The notes beneath the pieces are model-generated. The model searched no databases, had not been told where the DNA came from, and saw nothing but the letters and a program-made list of their open reading frames with translations. A stretch of DNA of 64,000 nucleotides. Source: Rhynchonema sp. JSB1_4. Its lineage: Eukaryota; Nematoda; Chromadorea; Monhysterida; Xyalidae. How positions within the stretch are numbered: the stretch's first letter is position 1; every line of letters begins with the position of its first letter. The stretch lies in the NCBI GenBank assembly GCA_030248065.1, contig JASAMV010001308.1, forward strand, positions 1-64,000, given 5' to 3'. The translations under genes were made by a program, and so were the position numbers. Shown piece after piece: positions 45,101-57,100 of this stretch.

Positions 45101-48100
45101 ACCAATACGGAAGTGTGGGCATACAGTGTAATGTAAACCGTTGCTTTTTATGGTGGTCAATGAATCTTTCTCCCAAGTCGCACACATCTTCGTGCCAGGC
45201 GAGTGATTGAGGCAATAAGACGACAAGTGCACGCACCTGAGCAACTGCCCTGTGTGGGTATACACTCACTCGCTACCAGCCAACTCAACCAACAGTCAAT
45301 TGTGTTTGCACAGAGTTTGGCGGTTGAAGTACCGACATAAATGTTGTGTGCACCCATGTTGTAAACATGGCCACAATTATACACACACAAGTGTGTATGT
45401 ATATAATACACTACGCGCCACTGTGCCGCAGCTGCATTTATGGTGTGCAAGCTGTAACAGTGTGGCGGTCAGTCATTGTTGTACATATGTAATGTTCAAG
45501 TTCATGCCAGTTGTTGTTTGGCTGGGTGGGACGGGGCAGTTTGGTTTTTGGCGCAATACTCGCCGCAGCACAATATCAGCGCCATATGTCACCATCACGG
45601 ACTTTTTGCGATGTTGTGTGTAGGTTCTGGTTGTTGTTTGTTGCGTGTACTGCGCGTGTGTAGTGCGGTGCTGCGGCGACATACCACATAGTTGCTGGCA
45701 CAATATTGTCGCTCCATTCTTGGTTTTTTTGGCAACAAACCAAACGCACACGTTGCCTCGTCTGATGCCCCCGGGGCTGGCCACTCACGCAGACGCACGT
45801 TCTACGCTTCTGCCCAGAAGCTTGCTATATTGTTTTATTTACCACCAAATGCCAGATCAAATTGTGTACCCCATCTTCAAATAGACGATTCACCGCAAAA
45901 GACGTGGTGCGTTGGCGTTGCGCTGTCTGTCAGTATGCACATTCACGGTGGCAGTAGACATGATCAGGAGAACGGGTGGTAGCCGAGACCTCACACAATC
46001 ATTCATGGTGGTCTTTTGCGTTATTGTTGGTTATCATTGTTAATGACATGCACATATGTTGTGCCAATTGTGGTGACAGTTGCGTTATTTGTGCGCCTGA
46101 TCAGTCAAGCGTGCGCGGTTCATCGGCTTAAAATAATGATGTCAACGCAACTTTTATCGCGTTCATTTGGGCTGGTGCCGCCGCGCTATATTGTTCACGC
46201 ATCCATGCGTTGCGTTTGCATGGTGGAGAGACAGCCAGCTGCGTAGCGTAGAATACGAATCGCAGGTAGTGGCCTTAACAACAATAACATTACCCTGATT
46301 GGGTTCGACTGTATCAAAAATGCACTCTATAAAGTTTACACTGATTGAGCACAACTGGCCTGCGTTTGCAGGTACAAATTGTGTGTAGTTACACGCACCT
46401 CATTATGTGTGAGCTGCTGACTTGGGGTTATGGATGGGGATTGTCAAATGTGGCAGGCAGCCAGAGATACATACTGACTGGCAAGCAGGTGCAAGTTCTC
46501 AGTTGTTCGTCACTGCACTGTTCGTTTGTCTGCCAGCGTGTGCATTGCTGCGCTGCTGTTGACGTTGAGGCACGACACCTGCTTGGGGGCCAATCGAAAA
46601 GTCGTTAACGCAAATGGCTAGTGATGGTCGTCAGCGCCGCCAGAATAAAGCAGCCCTAAATGAGCGCGATGAAATACCAAAGGCTGTGTTGACGATGTGC
46701 TGTCATGTCAGTGCAGTTTTAGGGGGAGGGGCCCTTTTTCTTTGGTGCACTAAGTTTTTCCCGACCATGACCATGGCACACCACCTGCTGTGACTGGTCC
46801 ACTCATTCCCATCCGGATACTCGACGTTCCCAAATTTTTGCCTAAAATAGTCGTTTTAGGCAATTGTCAAAATCGCGCGTGCCCTGTTTCCAGCAGAATT
46901 GTGGCAAAAGCACTCAAAAGGTAATTTTTTCATTTTAAGAAATGACTTCTCCCAAATTGGGTGGTAGCCTACCCACTCGGAGGTACGATAATTTCCCTCG
47001 GAAAGTAGTGAGGGTTGAGGGAACGCTAACTTCCCCTCCAACGAGGAACTTCTCTGATGTGCGTTGTTTACATGGATATAAACTCCTTCTTCGTATGACA
47101 AAGGACAGCCCAGGTGTACGCACAGTCACTTTCGTAAATTAATGCCTCGTTTCAATTCAGTTTAGTAATTTTTGCCCAGGATCATGCACTAACATAAGGC
47201 TCTCATGACAAGTCACCTAAGCGCAGCTGGATCTTGAAAACATTAGTTGATTATTTTTGCTTTCCGTTGTGTTCCAACAGCTTTATTATGCATGTGACAG
47301 GTATGTTTCGCTGTTACTATTGTGTATATGGCGTCGCCTTTTCTGCGAATGCCTTTGTCCCCGCCACAGCTTATGGATTAGCTGCGCAGCTTTATGCAGC
47401 AGGTATTTTAGTGTATCGCACATGAACATGCATATAGTTACAGTACAATAGCAATGCAATTTCATACCAGGTATGCATTATACCGCATACATACCGTGCA
47501 CATACGCATAATCACGGATGTTGTATGCACGTTCTTGCTTTCTTGCTTGCCTTGTGACTGTCTACATGGAGCACGGAGTACAAAAAGACCTGGCACATAC
47601 ATACCTTTGCGCGTGCTTGCTCCGGACGGGCTGCGGGTTTATGCAGTATGTAAGTAGCCAGTGGTGGACCGACCCGGGCCCGTGTGTTTGGTACTGTAGC
47701 TGAGCTTCTGTGCGCGCGTACAGTCTATTTGTTTCGCATACGCCTGCATCGGCACTGCCCACGTATCCAGTGGTCAGAAAGTACTTCCCCTCCTGCGTAT
47801 AACTTGCAGAGCTCATACCTATCAGTGTGATGCGTTCGATTTTCGGGGTGAACTGTTCGCAAGATTTGTCACGGTATGCTGTAGGTGACGTAATGCTAAC
47901 GGTCATAATGCTACTGTATTGCACGCCGCTTGATGCGTGTGTCAGAGCAGCCGCATAACATGCATACCGGGCTTTCTTCCATTATTTGACGATTGAAACA
48001 TCAGCCGCACGGCTTGACCGTTGGTATAGCCTGCAGGGCACCATTACAAAGCTTGTAAACAGTTTACCACGAAAATTGAACACAGCACACGAATGGCGCG

Positions 48101-51100
48101 CAAGTTACGTGGGGGAAGTACTTTCTGACCACTCTATGCATTCGTAGGTACATGTATGAGCGAGTGCACCACAGCGCAAAAGGCGTGGGTGTGCTTGCTG
48201 CGCCGTGCGACTGGCTGTGAGCGTTTTCATGAATGGAGCTGCCGCTATACCGCGACTTGTGCAGACGCGGTCTTATACGTACGGGCCCCCGTGCACGTAC
48301 ATACATACGTACGCATCCATATGTGTGTGTGCATGTTCTTGCTTGGTCGGTGTCGGTCGTGATAAAAGAAAACGAGCGCCTCGGCTGGCTCCCCCCTTCA
48401 TTGATTGTATTTTCGCGTGCGTGCTGACGACATTGAACTTCCACGCCCTTAGTGGTACACACGTATACGTACGCTATCATATCACGTGGTGTGAGCACCA
48501 TATAGCTGGCAATACTGTATATGTCCAGCAAATATTAAACGGACTTGAACATACAAAGCTGTGTGTGTATCTCTGTGCCCACGCACAAACACAAGCTCTG
48601 TTCCACTGTGGTGGCGGCTGCTGCTTGTGCATAAACCAACCTGTGCGTGGAAAACGCCTGCCCGTTTCTGTTCATGCTGAATGTTTGACGCAACTTACAT
48701 AATTTGATCATCTGTTTGTGTATACCTATGTCCTCTCATCTGTGTCCGCGTATTTGCAGAACCACACAGCAGCAATCTTATATTGTTTACCGCCCACGAA
48801 ACTCAGCATCATAATAATCTGCCATCCCACTAATTCACGTATCTATAATCGAGCGAGCGTTGCGTTGATTGTCTAACGAACGAGCCAGTCAACGAGTACA
48901 GCAGTAGCAATTGTGTATTGTCGTCGTCTCGTCACATTGAGTGCGGGCGCTGCCTGCCCCCGTCACAATCCGACAACATTCATCTCTGCACTACGGAAAT
49001 CGACCATTTGCACTCGGTGTTCTGCGTGCTTTGCGATCAGGTGCACATCATAATGACTGGCCGACGGACAGCAACGGCAGCCGACAAACAGAAACAGCAG
49101 CAGCCGGAGATTGCCGTCGTGACGGTGGACGTCGATGGGGCCATGCCGAGCACGTCGAAGACACCCGACCCACCCATGGTACGGTCGCTCGTCGAATATT
49201 GCGTGCCCCCGGCACGAAAGCGTGTAGAGTGGAACGCATACTTGCAATTCACACAATGCTGAGTGGTTGTGATGCCACCATCGTGGGTGGCGCGTGGGTT
49301 GAGTGATTGAGGTTGACTGACTTGCGAATATTGTTTTTTTGTGACGGAATTGATGGTTTGATGTGACGGCGTATTCAACTGATTGTAATGTATGGAGGTT
49401 GGAGACTGGCTGGTTGAATGACGTATTTTTTGGGGTTACGTTTTCCAATATGTTAGCTGGGTGCGAATTTTGTCAACTTTGATTACCTGGTGTGCCCACA
49501 TTCAAAACGACTGAACATAACATTCGCCTGCGTTTTTGCGCGTCTGGTTTGACGCATTTGCGTTTACTACTTACAAAATAGCAGATTATCAATCAAACAG
49601 CGCGCTCAACTGAGTAACTGAAAGACCAAGTGAATCTGTTTTGGTGAACGGTGAGTACCGCTCATAAATTGCAGACATAGTGGTTGTTGAAATGAAATAA
49701 AGGTGTGCTGCGCTTGTACATGTATGATGATGGTGTCGTGCAAGTGTAATACGTGTTTTGACTCGCTGAGTTGTTTCAAGAATTTCCAAGTAAATTTTCA
49801 CATTTTATTCAATCAAAATACACCGCATGTTGATCCCCTGCTGGTCTGTGATGCAGCTATGCACGCACGATACGACATCAAAGCACAAAAGTGAGTCGCA
49901 CTGTATTCTGGGTCGATGATGATAACACACACGCACCAAAACAATTGTGCAAAGTTGATTAAAGCCATCAATTGATTGGCATGCCATGCGAATTGGTGTG
50001 AATCCAACAAAAACTAGCTGACCTCAATTGTGTCTCGCGATAATGTGTGTTGTTTCATGATTATCAGGCAGGTGCGTACATAAACAAATTATGTGTATAG
50101 CGCTCTAAACGGTCACGCCAAACATTTTGGTGCTACCGTATATGTAGTTTTATTGTTGTGTTTGATAATTGTCTGTTTATTGCCTGGGCACAATAGAAAA
50201 ATCTTGTAAAACTACGGGACTTTGTCACAATGAACTTGAAGTCGGCGTGAGTGTTGTGGATCAGGATGTGGACACGGCTGTGCAAATTTAGCGTGAGTTT
50301 GCGTTGCGTCTGCTGGCTAAGTCCAACAGTGGACGCCAAATCGTTTTCTGCCAACTGCAGATGGCCACATTATGTACAGTACCGCGCGCACGAGCGCAAA
50401 CACTGTTCGTACCTACAGGGGGCGCGTGATGCGTGGTGCTGATGCCGTGAGCCCCGAATCGTATTCGTCCAACTCAATGGCAATGTTTTGCAGGCGTCAG
50501 CAGACAGCGGTCGTGGTGGGTCGTCAGGCGTGCCGTCGTCAATGTCGCCGGTTGACGAGCTTGCCGAGTTCCAGCCGATGCCCATCTACGAGTTCGAAAT
50601 CCCGCAGACGCTCGTCGGCCTGGTCATAGGCATCAAGGGCATGACCGTCAGGGAGCTGCAGGAGAAGTCCAACTGTCGTATGACCATCAGACGCAGTCAT
50701 CCGAGTGCGCGCGAGGGATATCAGATATGTACTGTCGAAGGTGGGCGTTCGGTTGATTGCGACACGGCTTTTTAGGTTTTGTTGTTTAGTTTTTGCTGCT
50801 CCAAAGGCGAGATCATGCTCAGCCAGTTCGGATCTTTTTCGAAATTTTGGGTCAGATGACAACTGGATTGGGCCGGTATAACTCTATTGAATTTACAATC
50901 TCGATTCAGCCACCTCGTTTCCCAGAAGAGAGTTATGGAGAACGAAGCTTGTTTTTCTTTCTTATTTCCCAACGAGATGTTCCCTTTTTTGCAGGACTTC
51001 GTGACAACATCAATTACTGTATGCAGTTGCTGAGGAGAAAGTTCCCGCTGCAACGATTCCCCGAACTGAATTTGTCGCCGGTGCTGCCGCCGCAAATCGC

Positions 51101-54100
51101 CAGCCCGGTGCCCGCCGATTTCTATGGAAAAACAATACAGGTCAGCCGAACCCCTGTTTCCATCCTGCTTTTATCACACTCTCGAATTGAACCCCACAAA
51201 AATTCGAAGATTCTTTGGAGCATTGCTATGCAAGATCAGTGCAAGCCATAAAGCTGAGTTAATCGCCACTCAAAAACTGGATCTTGCGGCTTCTCCTGAT
51301 CTTGCAACAAGGCAACCAAAGAATAAAATAAGTGGGGACTGGGGGAGATAATCAAGTTGTGCACTGCAGGTAGCTCATTTGTCGTTTTTGTGACAACATC
51401 AGCCTGGTGGAAGCTGATATATCTGGGTTTGTGTGTGTGTGTGTGTGTGTGTTTGCCTTTCCCATCATCAACATACGTGTGTGTATTTATACAGCTGTCA
51501 TTACCGGCGTCGGTGGACGTCGACGTGGCCGTCTCATCGGTGCAACATCCCGGTCATTTCTTTCTACAACAGCCCACACATCCGACGTTCCCGAGTCTGG
51601 TGCGACTCGACGAGTTCATGAAACGCGTCTATTCGCAGGAGAATGGCGTACCGAATGTGCCCAAACCCGTTGACGGTTAGTCGTTTTGTGTGTTTTATGT
51701 TAACGATTTTATTTTACGATGGAGTAGCGAAGAAAAGTTTAGAAACTTGCCTGCCCTGCATTAATGAGGCGTTTGTGTAACTCTTGAAAATCTGGCAAGA
51801 TGCCCGGCGAGAGAACTTATCCTTGTTATTCGTCGATGATAAGCTCAGTTAAAAGCTTCAGGCCTTTAAAGCACACCTGTGATCTGCTGCATGCATCCCA
51901 GTGCTACAGCTGCTGCGTATATTGCAAGAAGCAAACAAACAATCAGTCAGACTGATTTCAATTCACCAGTTCTGCTTCTCGTCTCATGCACACACATGCG
52001 TGCGCTCCGCAAACAGTCCACCTAACAGTTTCTCACTGTGGGGTTGGTGGTACAGCTGGCTGGCCAATGTGTGGTTTTTTATACCCCTGTGCAATGTGTG
52101 TGTTTTGTGGATGTAATCGTTTCCGTCGGACGGGGGCGTGCGAATGTGTTTTTTTTGTTTACTGTAAGCAAGCAAGCCAATCGGATGTCCATTTTGGTAA
52201 GAAAGGTCCGCGTCGCCTTTCTTCTTTGTTGGCGACCGAGCGAGCACGATAGCAATATCCGGGTCATGGTCCAGGCACTAGGTCTAATCCAGTCCTGTTC
52301 CCATTCCGGTCGCGCCTTCCATGCCTGTGTGTGCGCATGGGTTCCTTAGAGAGCACAAGCACAACGGTAAGCAAAGCACAGAGCTGCTTGCTGCTATACA
52401 GTCTTTGGTTTTTTATCTAGTTATCGATCGTTCGTCTTTGTCCGTGTGTTCGCAGCGAAGGTAATGCGTTGTAAGCACACACACAGACACACACACGCTG
52501 TCATCGTGCGCGTACCGTATTAGCGACGGTTGTGTCTTGTACAGTGCACATGCGTCGTGCGTTCTCACCGTGAGGCACCGATAAAGCATGCCTGTTTGTG
52601 TGGTGAACACCTCCGCTTTTTGCGGTCGGCTAGCTGCAGAGACGGGGCGTTCTCTTTGCTTTTCGTCACAATCGGCTTGTTACAGTGGGCTGAAACACCT
52701 AATAATAGCAACGGCGCGGGGGATATAAGTTATGGCAGATCTTTTCTGCATATCATGTTTGTGGTTGGAGTAGGCGTTTTTTGCATGAACCTAATAGTGC
52801 GGGGGCAGCATAATGTATCGTGTGGTGCCGGGTACCAGATTAGCCCCCCGCGGCTCCAATGCCTTGGTTTGGTCTAGGCTCAAGCCCTGGTTTCGGCTTG
52901 CATAAGCTTAAGCCGAAGTGTAATCATAATTGGAAGGTAGAAATTTTCACGAGCAGCATCCACGCCCGTTTTTACTTCGTCTGGTGGGTTTTGTTTGGGC
53001 TTAGTTTCAGGCTTAGGTTAGCACGACGCCATACAAGAATACTTGCCCGTGTCCATGGAACGAAATAGGGAAAAGTTCCACTTTGTTTAGACTGCCAGGT
53101 CACGGTGAGCTTCGAACCTACCCTGCAAGATGGATGTTGTTCGCGAAGATCTATCCGCGCTTGTAATCCTAAGCCTAAGCCAAATTCAAGCCTCAGTTGC
53201 TTTCGTTGGGGAGCTAATCTAGTACTCATTATGGTTGGAAAACTAATCTTTTGAACCGCAAGTGTCGGGTGCCAGGTCCCAAAAAAACTGACACCGCAAC
53301 ACCCGACACCTGCACTTTTTTGGCACCCGACACCTGGACCTGACATCCGACATCCCTCTAGCCCTGGGTACCCGTTGCCGTTCTACTAAGCCAAACCAAT
53401 ATGTCAAAATCAGTCGAACGAGCGCGACCGCTATCTAAAATGATTGTACTAATTGTGGTCTGGCACCTGCCCAAAGCATCTGCCTCATTGATTGTGTCTG
53501 CGCGTGCTAGTTAACAGTGCCAGCAGCAGCTATATTTGGCACTAGCGCTAAATTTACCACAAGGTGCATCCACGTCGACAGGGGTGGTGTTAATTTGGCA
53601 CACGTACATGGTGCACGTGTGCTGGTGAGTTTTTACTACCGTCTGATTATGGGGAGCATGCGCGGGTCTGGCTGAACGTGGGCTGGGTGACCTTTGCTTT
53701 GAGTCGGTGTAGCGTGTGTCTGATTTTTGACAAGAAGAAGCAATCAAGTGGATGATGATAAAAACGAATGCCAAATCCAAATGTGTGTCAATCGCCGGTT
53801 TCAGCCAAGTGACTCACCAGGTCATACACTACACGTTGCTGCTGTTGCTGCCTGTCCGGCCACGGCAGCAACGTGTGCAGTTTCGCTTTGTTTCATTGAC
53901 GCATTATGTATACCCGATTGACTGTCAACTTGAATCAACCACTTAACGCCCACACGCGTGTGCGATGTGTCTGTGTGCTGTCGAGCGATAAATGAAGTGA
54001 CGTTTTTCAGGGGGCGGGCTTTTCTATTAGTTACAACTTTGGGCTGATGCCAAAAACGCAGTGTGTGTGACGCACTGTGTCACCAAGGTCCAAACATCCA

Positions 54101-57100
54101 AGACCAAGCCAGACGAAATGGTCCACACACCGTTGACTTGACGTTCGAGTATTGAACCAATAAACAGCTCCCATAATGTTAGTTCGCTGAATCACTCACG
54201 CCACCCCAGGGGCGCTGTGCTTTAGATAGTCCGGGGTGGCAATGAACGGGGCCGAATGTATTAAAGCACCTGCTGTTTGTTGCTACTGGCCCAGATATAT
54301 AGTTTCCCACGCACGTTCTGTTTGGCTTAGCTTCGCGTCGCCGTTGTGTTTGCGTTATTTTCCTGTGAAAGGAAAGAATATTATCTTGCCAAAGCCGATC
54401 TCGCAAGACCGACAGCCAGACAAAGGGACGGTAGGTGCGTGTGTTTACTCTGTTGTCAGTACTCAATGGAAAGGTGATTGTTCACAACAAAATGCCGTCC
54501 GGCCATGTGTGCCTGTGTGTGCGTACAGTTGACGACATGCAATACTGCGCAATTCGCGTTCACTCAGCTGCCCTGTCACTCGGGCACAGATTAGCATTGC
54601 ACCACACCACGCCACAGACAGTCAACGTGCGGGCACTGTGCCGAAACCGGTTGTTGTGACTGACTGTGCCTGTGAATGTGCCAGACGCAGTGCTGCTGCT
54701 GCTGGATGGCTGCCGCATCTGCACATACACGCTATTATGCGTGCCTTTGTGCATGGTGCATGTGCGTACAGTGCATGTGCTTGTACGCCGTACACGTGCA
54801 CGCATTGGCGCTGTAAATTGTGCGCAAACGACCGCACTGACACCTTGTCTGGCGGCGGTGACACGTGTTGTTTGGTCAGATGCTGTCAGTTGTGTGCCTG
54901 CTTGACTGTGTTTTATGCGATGGGGGTGGCGTCAGACAGAAATTGTGCGCAGGTTTTTTTAATTGTATGTGATTGACACACATGCGACTATTCACCAAGT
55001 GCAAGTGTTGGTGACCGACTGTTGTGTTTTGATACTGTCCGACTGGTTTTGATGTTTTTTGAGTTCCTTCAGTTGTCGTAATGATGATAAAGCAAAAATC
55101 ACTGCTTGATTGTCGAACAGCGAACAGCTCAACGATTGCTGTGAATTTCGCAATAATCTGTGATGCAAGCTGCACAGGGAGTTAGGCACCTTCTGTATGA
55201 TACGTACTGATGGACGGCCGGACACTGACACAACTATTGCGCAAGCGCACGCAACTGGTAAACTGGATACGGACTGTGCAGGAGAATATAGATGTAAGCA
55301 AATAAGTGCACAATGCCAAACATCCATAAGAGCGGGGACGGGCAACCACGCAAAAAGCAAGTCGCGGAACCGCAAAATCGTTATTTCTAAAATATCAATC
55401 ACAATTATGCAGAATTCTGATTGTCATCCTTGCAGTTGGCATTCTATGTGCCGCCCCGTTGTACGGCAGTTGGTACCGAGCCGTCGTGGCGCTGTACGAG
55501 GAGGAAACCGATGACGTGGTGGTCAAATTCGTCGATTACGGCGGGTACGGTCGAACGGCGTTGTCGGACTTGAAGAAAATTAGGTGGGTGGTTTCGTGTA
55601 TGCCATTTGTTCATGACTGCCGTCATTCGGAGCGCAGGGAACAGCTGATTATTTGTGTTTGTGTCAGCATCAATTTGGTTTCTCTCCCTCCCTCTATATT
55701 TGTGAATATTTTGGGGATGGGACAGGCAAGAAAATGTCGTATGTGCCATACCAAATCTTCTTGATTCCCTGATTACAACCGATCACTGCGAACCGCATTG
55801 CAGGAGTGATTTTACAACGTTGCCGATGCAAGCCGTTGAATGCTATCTAGCGAATGTACAACCAATTCAGACAAATGACTGTAAGTGCTGCCAGCCGTCG
55901 TTTTGTTTTGTCTAATGTTGCTATTTTCTCTTTCTTTGCATCTGCAGTACCCAGTAAGGCCAACAGCGAGTCGTTACGTTTCGTTCGGTTTGTTGCAATT
56001 TTCTCTTTCATTACATAAACCAACCACCCAAATGTTTCAGCAACGGACGGCGGCTGGTGCGCGGAGGCATCGCAATTATTCCAACAACTGGCCGGCTCAC
56101 AAGTGATCCAGGCGCGGCTAGTTGGTCACAGTGAGGACGGGCCTTCCGTGGTTGAACTGTTCACCACAGATCACAACAATCAGGTTCGCTACCGGAGGTC
56201 CTAGTGGTGCCGAAGTTGGAATATTGATGCCGTGCGCATCGCGCAGTGTTTTGCTACCACGGCCTCAGAATTCAATGTATTTGCGTTTTCGAGCCCGGGC
56301 CGAGACCAGGAAGTATGTGTGTTTTGGTCGGTGACTGTTGGTGAACCACCGATTTGTCGATCCGTTGATATTGCCTGGCACGAGGGCGCACTTTTTACCG
56401 AATGAATAATGTGGCAATCAAACAACCGTCGGCTGGGAGACAGGGCGGCAGGGTGCACCTTGGGCTGGGGGTGGGGGATGGGGATGGCACTTGTCTCTGT
56501 CTGGGCACAGCTGTTGTACACTCGATTGTGCTCGTAAAACGTACGCTCGCGTTACTACACAAACGCAGTTGCTGGTGTTGTACAAGTCACGGGCGGCACC
56601 ATTCCACTTGATATACTGTGGCCGTATGCCACTTGTTTGGCAGGCAGTAGTTCTGTTCACGTGCCGTATGCGTGTACACCGACTACGTGTGCATTGTTGC
56701 TTTATTTGTGTGCACAACTGTCGTGCTACATTGGTTGGCTACATTGACATGCACTACCGGGTTTGGCTGGGCTGACAATTAGTTGCAGGCGCACCAGACA
56801 GCGTGTCTGGGTGTATTTCTCTGATGGGGCACCGACTTTTGTGCAACTCCCATTTTATCAACTTCCTTCGAGATTTCCAGCCGAAAAATCAAGGGCAAAC
56901 GTAAAACGGCGCAATAATGGTTGGCAGCCAATCATCTTGGTCATGGCACAAATTTGTAGGTGCAGTACATGTAGCATGTGCACAAGCTGGTATGTGCGAC
57001 CACTACATTCAATCAATCTGCTGTACCTAATCTATTTTATGAATCAAGATTTGAGTTGAGAACACGTTTCTGTCTGATATACGGGAGCGTATGAAGCTGT

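Larger units (their letters stand above)
39949..49040 (+). other. AKAP1 intron 2, left part: no supported exon
   Basis: About 9 kb with no convincing coding exon. It contains an AAACCG-rich repeat at 41320-41690, a GTGTCGGG-motif element at 42070-42200, an AAAAACCGG-type stretch at 43400-43690, the foldback at 44686-44963, and TG-rich, microsatellite-like sequence throughout. Hydrophobic open frames near 43726 lack splice support. Confidence 0.5.

Noticed and set aside
52855..53200. Possible gene in the AGCCTAAGCC-rich stretch
   Set aside because: The frames are short and the motif repetition matches other non-coding clusters in the window.
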